Below are positions 22,984-35,990 of a stretch of 64,000 nucleotides of DNA, piece by piece. This DNA is from Lates calcarifer (Eukaryota > Chordata > Actinopteri > Centropomidae), in the NCBI RefSeq assembly GCF_001640805.2, contig NC_066836.1:3730071-3794070 (forward strand), read 5' to 3'. The notes under the pieces were generated by a model. The model was given only the letters and a program-made list of their open reading frames with translations. It made no database searches and was not told the origin of the DNA. The translations under genes were made by a program, and so were the position numbers. Each line of letters begins with the position of its first letter. The stretch's first letter is position 1.

Positions 22984-24954
22984 AACAGACTAATGAACAT
23001 GTCCAATGATAGATTGCAGAGAGGAGAATCTCCAGAGACAAATCAAGAGAGACTCTCTTAAACAGAACACAAGAAACATGCATGTGCACGCATTCACACT
23101 TGTTTGATCCCCAAGCTTTGTTCCTGCACACAGACAAATGCATATATACGCACAACATGTACACACAAACATTCACACACGCCAGATACCATCAAGCTAT
23201 CTCATCCAGGACAAGTGTGCTGTGCTTTGTTCTGCCTGGTATTTGTTCCCAAAGAGAGCGGAGGTAAATTTGCGACTAAAGCACTGTGTGCTTAGGCATT
23301 AGCATAAAAGACGGAAGCAACACCAAGGATAAAGCAGACAGAAGACAGATACAGTACTTCTGGTGTTTAAATGAGGTATCTGATGGTTCAGCACTGGAAA
23401 CGGTGCTGACAAATCAAAGCATGTGTGTGCACTCACAGCAGCAAGTGTGCTTGTGTGCAAGAATGGAAGATGTTTATACCATGCAGCACAACAGGGGATC
23501 CTGGTAGAAGTTCAGTGTACTGTGTGATTTCTGCTCCTGTTTTTTGATCAGAAACGTTTAAAGCTGCTCACGGTTTCAAATCTCTGCGGCGTGGCTGGAT
23601 CTTCTGACAGAACACATGGGATCGGAGCGAGGCTTCCTCTGCTTCTGTAAACAAGCTTTGCTATTGTTTGGTGAGAAAGGTGCCACTGCAGCCAAAGTCG
23701 CAGAACAATGCTGATTCAGAAAGACAAGCTGTTTGCTTTTATTTTTTTAAAACTCTCCAAACAAAACCAATGACTTATCTCACTTGATTCCATATGGCAA
23801 CACAGCGAGCCAAAACACTGACCGAGTGACAAAAACAATTCCCTCCTGAGCTTCCTCGATGGAGGGTGGCTGTGTGGAGCCGTATGGCAACTTCATGAGC
23901 TGATTTCAACCAATAAAAGGACACCTGGGGAGGGTAATAGACAGTTAACAAGTGGTGATTGGTAGCTTTGGTCAATAGGCCATGGTGGTACTTTTCAGTT
24001 GGGCCAAGTGGGCATTTGGTCAGGAGAGTGGAGAGAGACTCCAAGACAACGTGTTAACATTGGCATTGCATAGCTCATGACCACAGTGACTTAAAGTAGG
24101 CCACAGAACTGGACAGCCTGCGGAGTGTATGTATTTATGACATTAATTATGTAATAATTATGACAGGAGCAAAGGTGAAAGTTGGATGACATTATTATAG
24201 AGTGACATAATCTACACAGGGAGGAGGTCAGGGTGGATGGATGGCTCAGCAGAACATTAGATTTTAACATGGGAAGCTGCTGTTTGTTTCCTCTTTCCAT
24301 GTTGTTTCCCTAACCCTAACAAAGTAGTTATTTTCAGTAAAATCATATGGCAATAAAGTTTTATATTTAGGCTATGAAAAGTCTTTTCTCATGTAATTCA
24401 CGGCAGCAAACCACTTGTTGATTGTATTTAACGTCAATTTGATTATTTAAAGTGATTTTGCAGTTTATATCTGATTAAATGGCAGCTGAGTGCAGGCCTA
24501 TATATGATATTGATTTTAACAACAATGCTCAGGCCTAAAAGTCCATTCAATAAGCAATCTTTCTCATTCAGTATTTTTTAATATACTGTATACGGAGACA
24601 AAATACTTCTTACCACTCATCTGCGCCACTATTAACACTAAACAACAGACCCTGCGACCTTTACAGTACAACACCAGAGAGCTCAGACAATCACAGGAAA
24701 ATGTTAGACAGTCACACAAACAGCAGGCTTATCTGACGCCCAGGCCATTTAGCAGGTTTGCTGACACTCAAAGGCCAACTTGTTTCAGATCACTGACTGT
24801 GGCAGATATTTTCATGCAAAGGACATTTTGTGTATTTTTCTGTCTTCAAGGCTGACACTATTCTAGCCTGCTCCACTGTTTGTCCACCGTTTGACTGGAA
24901 ATACGTTAGTTACAGCATGTAACTCTGTTCTCTTTCTCTTTGTCAAGATAGAGT
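22984..24954. other. non-genic stretch
   Basis: There is no called gene. A plus-strand segment at 23552-23670 has a good acceptor (TTTTTTGATCAG) and a GTGAGA donor, but every frame contains a stop. CCCTAACCCTAAC near 24.31 kb is only two telomere-like units. Confidence 0.45.
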
Positions 24955-25110
24955 GTGTTGTGGAGAGAGCCAGGCTAGCTGTTTCCTACTGCTTCCAGTG
25001 TTTATGCTAGGTCTTTGCTGTATGCTAGGTGAAGCTAATCGCCTTCTGGTTTTTACTTAACATCTTAGTCTTGGACAAAAAGCAAATAAGCAGATTTCCC
25101 AAAATGAACC
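24955..25110 (-). repeat. percomorph interspersed repeat, inverted fragment
   Basis: It reads GAGAGCCAGGCTAGCTGTTTCC, CTGCTTCCAGTGTTTATGCTAG, a short TATGCTAGGTGAAGCTAAT stretch and AAGCAAATAAGCAGATTTCCC. Its reverse complement is the same family as 19390-19455 and 27070-27240; the ends correspond to GGGAAAT.TGCTTATTTGCTT and to GGAAACAGCTAGCCTGGCTCT. Confidence 0.75.
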
Positions 25111-25544
25111 ATATAAACCTGCAGTAACTGATTTTCTTGGCCATAAGACATAGAGTACATCATTACTTAGCTTAATATGGAGAATTTATTAGCAAACAGG
25201 TGCTTATTTACACATCCAGCAGTTACAGAGCAATATTATCATTCATTTTGATTAATCCAAGTCCAATATTCAAACTATCTCTGTTCTTAGTCTCAGGCCA
25301 GACAGACAGACAGTGAGCTGAAACTCACTATAAAGCTTCTCTGTAGGTTCAGCATTAAGAGCGACTCCTTTCACATCATCATGTTGTTTTCATTTTGTCA
25401 TTGATACATAGTTATTTTAAAATATTTATTACATATATACACATATTTTACTCAAGTACATGGAAGTTGAAACTTTTGAACTTGTATTTTGCACATTTTT
25501 GTATGATTGACAGTTGACCTGAAACCAAATATAGCCTATGTTGC

Positions 25545-25790
25545 TTTGAAAGTTCAAGTTCACCTTTACTGTCATTTCCCCACATATACTACTGTATATG
25601 ACATACATACAGGGAAATGAAATGTTGTTCCTCATGGACCGCAGTGCAACACAGAGCAGGCACTCAGTATGTGTGCCAAACAGTTGATAAAAGCATCCAT
25701 ATATCTGCATGTTGTAAATCCCACCCACCTGGCACGCCATGTGTATTAAAATAAACATTTTTTTTTTTTTAAGATCTGCACTTGACACAT
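25545..25790 (-). repeat. teleost interspersed repeat (TTTACTGTCATTTCC / GGGAAATGAAATG type)
   Basis: GTTCAAGTTCACCTTTACTGTCATTTCCCC, then CATACATACAGGGAAATGAA, GACCGCAGTGCAACA and a T-run before AAGATCTGCACTT follow the order of a fish repeat I have seen often. The strand is given as if GTGAACTTGAAC is the 3' end. The class is uncertain. Confidence 0.55.
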
Positions 25791-25959
25791 CATCTTACAT
25801 GCTGGTGCAGTCAATAGATAGTGATGTATTGACTGTATCCAGCAGGTTGAAATGCATGTACATTAACCTCTGTGGGTTGTTGCAGAGTTTTTTTTTCCCA
25901 TGATGCCCTGCTGTGCGATCAATAGGACCGCAGACATATGACATTTGATGTTTTTACAA

Positions 25960-25961
<2 letters not shown>

Positions 25962-26011
<50 letters not shown>
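25962..26011. repeat. TG microsatellite
   Basis: About 25 uninterrupted TG units, among the longest in the window. Confidence 0.98.
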
Positions 26012-26014
<3 letters not shown>

Positions 26015-27069
26015 CATTACAGTCTGCATTGTTCCATTATTCTTTTTAAATGGTTTGCTTCATATTTGGAGTAGACGTTTACCAACCAGCAGCTCTGTGC
26101 AGCTCGGCAGTTTATGCAAATGTGTCATAACTTAAAAGCAGTGAGTGAAATGAGCAGCTGTTGTTTCAAGGTCAGAGAGCACCGAGGCTTCATTTGCACT
26201 GCAATAGAAAATCGCATTTTTTTAACAAGCACAGTCTGCAGTAGGAGTACGCCTGTCTTTGCTTACAGGATGTAATGATTTGTTATAATGTGATTTTCAT
26301 TGTCTGATATAAAAGAACAGGCATCATCTGACAGCCACACACAAGCTTTTTGATGTAGTCTGAGGCTGGGAGTGATTGTTTTTATTAGAAATACTCTTGA
26401 ACACAATGCGTGGCTCTCGGTAACTATTTGACATAAATCTTTGACATAAATCTTTTTTCCTTCTTTAAACTACAGATGAAATGGGTGCTAACTGGGTGAT
26501 GTGGAGTTAATGGATGGCTTCAGGCAGCGTGGAGCCTCTTCCTCATCGTGACTAATCCTAATGACTAATCTGGTTGTAAACCATAGACCCGTCACTCTTT
26601 TCTTTACAGTGTGTCTCACACGGCCTATTTCTGTACAGTAACATTCACACAGCTGCTTGTAAGAGATATCAGTTTATTTTCTAACTCTTCAGAATAGAAA
26701 CAAAGCATTACTAATAAAAAACTTACATAGATTTGTATTGTTACAATGTCATTTATAGTGAAATGTATTTAGCCTGCTGTTTGTAGTGAGGGTCTTCTGT
26801 ATTCACTCTTTGGTTGACCAGGTCATAATGAATAGACATATTCAACTGGTGACGACATTGCCTGGTCTTGGAGATTGGGAACAACCCAGTGCAGAGAAAC
26901 CAAGTTACATGAAACATAATGGAGGCTTTCTGAGGCGTGACATCTTCATACCAAACAGATGTCTGACAGAGGAGGTTGGGGTAGATGTTTGAACATGTAG
27001 ATAAGCTTATTTGCTTCCTTGCCACGAGTTACATGAGGAAATCAAAGCCACTTTCATCTCTTTCTGTAA
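26012..27069. other. non-genic stretch
   Basis: Nothing recognised. A 15-base word, TTGACATAAATCTTT, is directly duplicated near 26428-26452. Confidence 0.5.
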
Positions 27070-27240
27070 ATATGTGGCTACAGCCAGCGGCCAGTTAGCT
27101 TAGCTTAGCATAATGATTGGAAACAATGGCTAGCCTTGCTCTGTCCGTGTAAAAAAAACCTGTCTACCTGCACCTCCAAAGCTTACTAGTTAACACGTTA
27201 TACCTTATTTGTCTAATTTGTACAAAAAAAAAGAGTTTTC
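27070..27240 (+). repeat. percomorph interspersed repeat, 3' fragment
   Basis: It reads GCTACAGCCAGCGGCCAG, TTAGCTTAGCTTAGCATAATG, GGAAACAATGGCTAGCCTTG, CTCTGTCCG, CCTGCACCTCCAAAGCT and TAACACGTTATACC, ending in TTTGTACAAAAA. It is collinear with the 3' half of the same family as 19390-19455 and 24955-25110. It is non-coding. Confidence 0.8.
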
Positions 27241-30200
27241 TCATCACCATGAGACTGCACTCAGCTATTGCTAATATGGATTAGTAGTATATGAGAGTTG
27301 TAGTATAGCGATAAATACCACTTCTCCTGCCTGACATTAATTTGTGGCCAAAGAATATCAAGCTCAGTAAAGCGTTCTCATCTCTTCCACCAGTAAGATT
27401 AGATAACCTTTTGGGTCTTTTATGACAAATGTTTGTTCCCTGGCTGATTCAATAGAATAATGAATTTAATAACTTGGTCCTCCTCTCTGGCTGACTGCTG
27501 GCTCAAACCCCTGGAAACCCCACTTTAATGAAGGTTTATGTGACACGCTAAATGCCCAAATGCCGTAAGCTTCATTATTGGGACTTTCACAGCCAGTTAG
27601 CAGCTCCTCTGTCAAGCTTAGATATCAAACGAATATGAGAAAACTGCTTATCAGATGCTATTGAGTCCTGTTGAATCGGAAAATAGGAATTTTGTAGGAT
27701 TCATCACTGTCAAGTGAAAAGCAGACATCTGAAGCACAGAGGATAGATGGGAATATTTATTTTGAAGTCTAGTTTCTGAAATTGGAAAGTGGAGTTAAGT
27801 CTATTTTAAGGATCTGAGGGTTGTCACTCCTCCGTACACAGTAAACCCTTGATTATTGTATTAAAGACAAAGTGTTCGGGTGTTCCCAGTATGTGGGGTG
27901 TGTTAAATGTGTCACAAAATTTAACAGGTGCTGTGTCATGTTGTAATAATAGTGTCTTCTATATGTATCTTAGGCTAAAAATATCAGATCTGTTTTAGAT
28001 CACACTTCCGATTGTGTACACTCCTTTATGTCACTACAGGTTTTATAATGAAAAGCAATTTCATAGCAGGTTGGTAAGGCTTCATTGTGCCTGTAGATGA
28101 ATGTTGTGTTTGTGGGCAAATGTCTGAGTATATAAGAGGAACAGAGATGATTAGTGCTACACGGGCTTGACGTCCACTCATACCCCATTTCAATCCTTCT
28201 CAGTAGATTGCATTTCTGCAATTTCAGCTTGTTCTTCTCCACTGAAGTGGTATGCAACAACAAACTGTTCATCTTTTAAGGAAGAAATGGCAGAATTTTA
28301 CACAGAAGAGGCTTTTTAAGTGAAGTTTTGAATATCAAACAGTGTGTTCAGAAAATAAAAATAAAAATGTCCCAGTTTGACCTTTGAAACGCTGGAGTGG
28401 TGGACTAGCACAGCCAGCCGCCCCACCCTGTCGACCCCCTTTTTCCATGCACTAACTGCAAGGAGGTACAGGCACACTCTATTACCTCTGGAATGGCAGA
28501 GGAATTGAATTAGCCCAGGGTGGCTTAAGCATGTGGGCTTGTGTGAACCTGTTAGCGGGGTGCGAGTGCATCATCTTTCACAATCAGCCGGCTGTGTGAT
28601 GTACCCGGGAAAATGAGGCTGCTGTGGCTCTGCAGATGGAGCGGCGCCTCGCTGGTGAAAATGTATTCACTGGCTTTTTTTGTGGTGAGAGACCCTGTTA
28701 GCATGTGGACCTGAGGGTACTGAAGGACAGAGAGAGAAAAATAAGAAGGAGGGAGAAGGACAGAGGCTGGCATGACTTGAACTGTGTGTCAGTGTTAGAA
28801 ACTATAATAATTATTCATAATTTTTTGGATATCAGAGCATGTTATATTCGCTGTATGTGAGCTGTGAATGCAGTGGTAGGGACACGTCTTTACATTCTGT
28901 CACACACTTGGTTCAGTTAAGCATTCTTTTGCTAGTAGCAACTGCTACAGTTTCATTTCAGTTGTAGTTTAACTGACATTAATCCATCTGCCATTTTGCC
29001 ATATCTGTGACCAAGCAGATGTTAGCATGAAATGTTTCATCCACTCCTGTAGTTAATCGTTTCTTCATAGCAGTGATTATCAGGTTTGTTCATTAAATTT
29101 CACTGTAGTCAGTTTATTACTAGCCATTCATATGAGTAGTGATGGTTAAACAGAATGTGAGATTAATTTTAGTTGCAGCACAAAAAGAGCATAGACAAAA
29201 ATTCACCCAGGATGAATGTTCTGATATTTAATGTAGACTATATTAAGTTTTCTGTTAACATGATCAGGAAATGTTGTTAAGTAATGTATTTGTGGAGTCA
29301 CAAAAATGTTGACACTGAATGTACATCGTCTTTATTCTCTGCCAAAATATAAAGAATCAGTCTGCAGTGACTTGAGACACAACAGGTACAGGTACACACA
29401 GGTACAAAATAATATGGCGTGAAAACATTGGAAGTTCTTTTCAGACTGCTACCTCTTGTTTAATTCTGCTAATTAATATTTTGAATGAAGTTCTTTTACC
29501 TTTATGTCTCCATAACAGTTTTTTACTGAAGTAGGATTTAAAGGTGTCTTTGGCCACTGTAGAAATAAGTCAAGAGAGTCAGTCGTGAAATATGTGTTGT
29601 ATCACCTGCAGTCCAGTGTGCATGCTACTTGTGTTTCCCTCTGCTTCCTAACTTTGTGATTTTAGTGACTCACATGCCTCACGTGAAAGCACTTCAAGGA
29701 AGGAAATGTAGTATTCATTGGCCCAGTGAGACTGTGTGGTTGTTTTCTGGGCTCTTACCTTCATTTTTATATGGGCTATTGTGTCTGACGCAGTTGACAC
29801 ACAGCCTTGAAACGCTATTCATCAACATACATCTCTTGGTGTTTTCTTTGCTAAAATTACTTCAGAGTTTCAAGGCAGGCTTTTGAAGAGGAAGCGTTCA
29901 TGCTGCTGGGTGACAATGTTATCACATGGCACTCCAGGAAACATGACCCTCCAGTTTGGGCAGTAAACAGCTCTGCGACTGCTCTATCTCTCTGTTCCCA
30001 TACAACTGTGTCTATGCCAAAGTTTGGTTATAAAGTCGTTAGAGGCTTTAATCACTGGTACCAAATTGCTATGGTTTGCCACAATGTTGATTTTCAAATC
30101 ATTTACAACTTTCTCAAGACATCATGACTTTTTTCTCACTTTTTTCCCCAAAAATTACCCTAAAACTTCATTATAACTTGATGCTCAGTGTAATATAATG

Positions 30201-31017
30201 TGCAAAATCTGCCTATCTGTACTATAAGAAATATGTATTAGTCTAGAATATCCACCTTTATTGTAGTTTTACTCATATTAGAAATTACTCACAGCTAATT
30301 GCTCCCTCCTTAAAACATAAATCTTAGCTGAGCAGCCACAGCCCCTGTATTAATGATAGATTTCTATTACATTTTCAGCACTATACAGACCATGTTTATT
30401 GAACTTCATTCATGGGCTTTCAGCAAAGTCAATGAGGACCTCTTTGGCCTGCAGTAGGTCCTCATTGACTTCTCACACAGCTGCATGTAAATAAAGCAGA
30501 ACAGAGTTTCAGAATTATTTGAGAACTCCACGCATCGTTGCCCCATCAAACCAACAGGAGCAGCTCTGGAGAGCAATCACTGCTGACTAAACCCGTCAAA
30601 TTGATGGATCAATCAGCCTCTGGTGCAGGTCCCAGTAGCCCCTGGCTTTGTGGTTGGACCATATTGTCAACTCGGTTTGAGATCCAGCACTAGGAATCCT
30701 AATCCCTCTCTAGTGCCGAACCACCTACTGACAACTTTAATTGCTACTTCAAGACTCCATGAAAGAGACCAGGGTGGCCCAGGTCAACAGAAGCACGTTT
30801 TATTGTCGAGTCAGGAATATTTTTATCAGGAAGGCATTCATGACTGTTTGGCTGACTTATGTTAATACATACCCTCATATCATGTAAAGGTTGAGGTTTC
30901 CTCAAGTCATTAGTAGTTCTTTGACCAAAAAAATTCTTAACCGAAGGCTCACAGTGACTTTTTCTGGAGCTTTCAGCCACATCTCACAGTCTTGATCAGC
31001 AAATGGAGTTTGCTTTA
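27241..31017. other. non-genic stretch
   Basis: There is no called gene. About 28370-28690 is more GC-rich and repeat-free. Inside it an ATG at 28613 opens 24 codons of hydrophobic text (MRLLWLCRWSGAS...) up to a GTGAGA donor-like site at 28685. 30.6-30.87 kb is open but unremarkable. Confidence 0.4.
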
Positions 31018-31168
31018 AATTTTTTCGTTGGACTGTCGGTCAGAAAATAAAGCTTCAATTTGAAGATGTTATCTTGGACTGTGAACTGTGAACATTTATG
31101 GCGTCTATCTGTATAACTTGTGACTAATTAGTAAAACAGCCGATAATAACTGTTGGTTGCAGGCCAGC
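31018..31168 (+). repeat. teleost interspersed repeat (CGTTGGACTGTCGGTCAGA type)
   Basis: TTTCGTTGGACTGTCGGTCA, CAATTTGAAGATGTTATCTTGG, ACTGTGAACATTTATGG and a GATAATAACTGTTGGTTGCAGG end follow, in order, a common fish repeat whose intact copies end in GATAATGAAAATAATCGTTAGTTGCAG. The middle is diverged. Confidence 0.6.
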
Positions 31169-31747
31169 TTCTTGATAAGCACAGTATGTGGCAGGTAAAC
31201 AGGAGCTCTTTGGCACTCTATTTACAATAAATACTAAGGGTAAACCAACACACTCATTTTGACATTTTGAAGTAATATAAACATGCTGAATGTTTAAATG
31301 CCAATAGTGTTAATAATCATATTTTATTTCAAGAGCGTTTTTAAAGATACTCAATAATGTTTAACACAGCACAAGAGAAAAAATCCTAAAGGATATAAAA
31401 CTGTAGTACATTACATAGTTCTAAAAATGTGGGTTTTGAGTATTTTTTTTAAATGTGGACATGGGGTCACAAATGTATGTGCATAAGTAGAGTTTGATAT
31501 GAGAAAACAGAGCATGTGTACTGTAATTCAGTTAGGGAGAACTGATCGCTTGTCTGTGCTGAAGCATAGGCGGTTTAAGGCTGGCAGGGGGATTTTCACC
31601 TAAACAAATTACACCTAATGCCACTTTAATATACAATAAAAATGACATTAATCTTATTAATTTGGAGGAACTGTCAAACAAAAAAGAATCGGACGTCATT
31701 TAAAACAACCTTGTCTGGTTTGTTAGGACTAGTTCTTCCTCCTGTCA
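31169..31747. other. non-genic stretch
   Basis: AT-rich sequence; nothing recognised. Confidence 0.5.
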
Positions 31748-31879
31748 ACAGGTAAACCTCAGTGCTAATTCTGTCATCAAGCTTCCACAGTGTGACAGGA
31801 CGTCCCAGAGCTTGATGTAATCTTCATTCAGGAAACACTTCTCTATCTGATGTCCCCAGACGCCACAGTTCCTCCTATT

Positions 31880-32091
31880 TCATCTCACTTGGGACCAAAA
31901 GTTGCTGTCAGTTTGATGTGGTAGCCGCACATAACTTCTCGGCCTTCCTTTTTTTTCTTTTTTTGTCAGGTTTAAATAAACATTTTCCTCCACCATCAAG
32001 AGCTTTACAGCTTTGTCCCACAGCCCTGCTTCTACCCAGTCCATGATAAGGGATGACTGCAGATCTTTGATCTCAGAGTCCAGACTGTTTC
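31880..32091 (-). pseudogene. candidate exon or decayed coding segment, unknown protein
   Basis: On the minus strand a pyrimidine-rich acceptor (CCTGTGTTTGCCTTCTTGGGACAG) is followed by an open frame of 70 codons ending in TGA at 31880-31882. The peptide is protein-like, with stretches such as NSLDSEIKDLQSSLIMDWVE, LWDKAVKLLMVEEN and a basic KKEKKGRPRS segment. After the TGA the same frame stays open for about 44 more codons, to about 31748, with text like GHQIEKCFLNEDYIKLWDV. A single stop inside an otherwise continuous, plausible frame suggests a pseudogene or a decayed mobile-element ORF. A GTGAGA directly before the TGA could instead be a donor. I do not recognise the family. Confidence 0.3.
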
Positions 32092-35000
32092 CTGTCCCAA
32101 GAAGGCAAACACAGGAAGTGTTGGATTTGAGGCTGTTACACAGTTGTAACAATAAGGCCAGAGTAAATCAGTGTTTAGTGACAACAACTTCTTAAAAGCC
32201 CATGGGAAATTTCCTTATCTGCACAAAGGAAGCAATGAGGTTCAGGTCAATATAATCACTACGATGTAAGCATGTGATTTGTTTGACAATATATATAAAA
32301 ATACCAAGATACTGTGATCAGCAGACAACCTGTTGGAACAGTGGAGTGAAAGACGTTAAAGCTGGTATCTGTGATCTTGTACTCATGGCTAGTCAGATCA
32401 CACTTTGATCGACTGATGGTAGCGATGTCTTCAAGATTATTATTTATCATAGAGTGTGATGGAAGCAGTGTTGAATGCTTAAGGAATTCTTAAATCCCCA
32501 TATAACAAGTATTCCAGCAGCTGTCACACCATACTAACTCATTAACAGCTCAACTGATGTCACTGTGTAATCTGGAAGCACACCTGGTGTATGTAATATG
32601 TGCAGTATATTCATTTAACATCTGTTTCCTTCCCCTGACAATGGTTGTGAATTCAAACTGACAGCTAGAGCGCTGAACATGCTTCCCTTTTTATTTGAAG
32701 TGTCTTTTCATTTAAAACTGCTGAAATATAAAGAATTCCTCATTTCTTCTTCACACACTGGTGTGCTGTAAAAATAAGCTTTACACAGAGGAAAACAAAG
32801 AATTAGCAATTATCAAATATATATGCAGATTTCAGGTTGTATCCTTGCCAGAGAATTGTTCGTGTGCTGGTACTTGTTATTGATTTGTTGATACGTAAGG
32901 TCAAATAATTCAAAAATACATATATTAATTTCATTACTCTCGTATTCATAGAACGCTGTGATATGGTTATTTTTTTCCTTTCAAGTACTGTGACTCAAGA
33001 GCCAGTCAGACCCTTAACCATGTCATTGTAAGTGTCAAGCTGCATCCGTTTATCTACATAAGACCAGACAGATGACCTCCACTGTCGTCATGACCTTTTT
33101 TACATTTCTACAAACACCAGGCTGTTCAGTGTCAACAGATGACGAAAACAGCAATGTGCGGGCAAGTGCCTTCAAACAGGCCCTTGATCTCAAGGTCATA
33201 CACGCTTCAAGTACATGAAGTGACTCCCCCCTGCACAATATATGTATTGTATACAATATACATAAGTGTACAGGAGGTGTGTGAGTTTTGTTTAGTGATG
33301 AAAAATCCATTTCACACGTCAGAAGAAAGCCACAAAGGGTTGTGTTTAAAATAGTCTTTCCCACCATTAAACCCACCGTGCCATGGGATCCTGAAGAAAT
33401 AGTGTGAGAAGAACCACCATGAATTTTTAATTAAAGGTCTTACGTTCACAGGGTCACAGATGAATTGACTTATGCAGTTTCTCAGCACGGGAGTTTGCAT
33501 TGAAGTAACCCGGCGAATAAAGAATGTGAGGACTTCAGTTAGTACATAAACCATCTTAAATCTGAGATTAGGATCAAAGTTCTTTAAGACACTAAGGCGC
33601 ATTCAGAAAACCTTACATGATTACTAACCAGCCGTCAGCACCTCTTCTGCCTTCCTTGTGACTCAAATGTCTAAAGAGCAAAAAGAGGTCTTGTTTATGA
33701 AAGCCACATCATGACACACAACGCTGCCCAACTCCCATGGCTGCGTGAGCGGAGGCTGACAGGCGACTAATGACTCAACGAGGGTCTCTTGCAAACAGCC
33801 TCATGAATTAATCATCACCTTCCCTTGACCTGTGCATTGATACAATCTCAGCCAGCCTCAGCAGCCTCCCGAGGACCACAGAGGTTATGTAAGTTTAGAG
33901 ATAGCAGACTGAATGGAAAGGACGCAGAATGAGCCGCCGTCTTGCAGTTGAGAGCTGCAGTATTGTGATTGATGGTGGCAATCTGCTGTTAACATGCAGG
34001 TCATGTTGCTTTGTAAATATATTTGATACACTGGAAATAAGTAAAGGCCTGCATATCTTGTGTTTACTGGATGTGCCACTGAATAAAGATCTGTGTATTT
34101 TATGTACAAATACACGTCTATAATGAATGGGGAACTGTGACCCCCACATTGAAGCTTCAACCGTGAAACTGTGAAAATTGACATAAGTCATTTGCTACAA
34201 GTACAAATCAGTTCCACCATGGTAGAGTGAATGCAGGGGCGCCAGATAAATGTTGAGGTTTTTGATTTATTGCACATGTGACTCTCAAATATTGCAGATA
34301 CAGATAAAGAATTTACAGGAAGTATGAAAAACAAATAAACAGCATGGAGAGCAAACTGTGACAAATGCTTCACATGTCAGTGGTTGTTGTAGCCTCTGCA
34401 GGAGTGTAGTTGTAACTGAGGAAATACTTACCCTTTATTTTAGGATTAACAACAATGATGTAAAAAAAATGCCACAGCAAGCAAGTCCTGCATGTTAGCA
34501 TTATCAGCCAAATGTACTTAAAATATAAAAAACATTATGCAGCACATTGGCCCCTGCTGCTGTTGTATTATTAAACCTTATAATACTGACTAGCATTGTG
34601 TTTGCATTAATGTCCAGGCAATATTTATTGCTGTATCTTGTCAAGGAGCTAATTTATACTACTGTATCTACTCTTGGACAGTTTGATTTATAAGAGTGTG
34701 TCATTTCATGAGCTAGTCATGTGTTCGGTAGCTAATAACTTAAGATGTCAAAGAAATGTAATGGAGTAAAATGTACCAAATGTGCCTCTGAAGCATATTC
34801 AAAGAGGTATAAGTAGCATAATATGCACATGTAGAAGGAAAATACCACAGTTATGTTCCACCACTGGTAGCTGGGTAGTGGATAACTGGACAATATCCTT
34901 TATATAATATCCTGTGCAGGAATTATTGACCAGTGACAAACCCAACAGGTAATTTATCTGAACTTCATCACTACATGTTGCTAAAATCATGATGGTTCAA

Positions 35001-35599
35001 CACCATTTATAATTGACCACCGTCTTAAGTTGCTGACTTCAGCTCTTTACAAAGTCTTGCAGTTACCCTTAATTTCATACCATCAGTCTTAAGAGTATAG
35101 CATATCTGTCTTTTTGGCATCTAATGTTTGTAAGTAGATTTACTTCATCACTGGCTTTACAAATATGAGAGGTCTTCCACATCTTTAAACTCAATTACTA
35201 AAACAATATGCCATGTTAATGGAAAAATTACTCACTAATTCAGTACCCGCTTGTGTTTTATGATGCCTGCAATAATGACTGCACATTATAATGTTACCAA
35301 AGGCTCCTAATGAACAGACTCTAATGTAAAGGGGTCCACAGAGCACAACATGAAGTGTAATTACTATGTCCTTCAATGAAAAATGATGCTCATGAAAACA
35401 AAATGGTGAACTGGGTCAGGTTTTTGCCACACAAAGCACAACATAATTTCAAATCAATGACGTTATTTCCCCCGTGCTTTTTAAATTATAATCAGGATAT
35501 TTCCATAAATAAAAATGTCCCTGTTCCATTACTGAACACAGCAATGATTAAATCTACTTACAGTATACCCTGAAACGAAGGCTTAAACATTTGTTGTTT
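32092..35599. other. non-genic stretch
   Basis: There is no gene. A 14-bp perfect palindrome, TATTGTATACAATA, lies at 33245-33258. 33.69-33.88 kb is repeat-free and moderately GC-rich with TGAATTAATCATC, another possible conserved block. Confidence 0.45.
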
Positions 35600-35990
35600 T
35601 CCACACACCCAGTGTGTTGGAATAGGCTACACCAGGAAGTAGCATGTAGCATTAGCACAGAAAAAAGAGCCACTTACTGAAACAAAGAAAAATCCAATTA
35701 CAGCTTCACAACTCAACATTTTTTATATCAAAGTGAAATGAGCATTTAATGTGAAAGGAGTCCCTGATAGCGACAGCATTTATTACTCAACTCTGCAAGT
35801 GTTTTCATCTATTTCAGCTCTTGTTGCTCTCAGCTCTGTTTCAGCAGCAGCAGATAGTTTGTTTTTAGCAAATAAGGTCTGATCAACTTCCTGTACACTA
35901 CCTCCAACAGCAGTCAGACAAAGTTAGTGAGTAGGACATTTAGACGCAAAAAAAGAACAGATATTTTTCTCACAGTGCAGTGAAATAAAG
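35600..35990 (+). repeat. percomorph interspersed repeat, long copy
   Basis: ACACCAGGAAGTAGCATGTAG, TTTTTTATATCAAAGTGAAATG, AGCATTTAATGTGAAAGGAG, CTCAGCTCTGTTTCAGCAGC, AATAAGGTCTGATCAACTTCC and CAGCAGTCAGACAAAGTTAG occur in the order of a repeat I know from percomorph genomes. A 3' fragment of what looks like the same family is at 47190-47315. Confidence 0.65.

Noticed and set aside
23552..23670. Plus-strand segment between a TTTTTTGATCAG acceptor and a GTGAGA donor
   Set aside because: Every frame has a stop. It could only be untranslated sequence and nothing else supports it.
24308..24321. Telomere-like CCCTAACCCTAAC; also GGTTAGGGTTAGG near 6440
   Set aside because: Only two units each. 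Such pairs are common in fish DNA and do not indicate an interstitial telomere.
31800..31840. Plus-strand LDVIFIQET-like translation resembling a LINE endonuclease motif
   Set aside because: The flanking plus-strand frame stops at once and lacks other endonuclease motifs; the minus-strand frame is longer and more protein-like.
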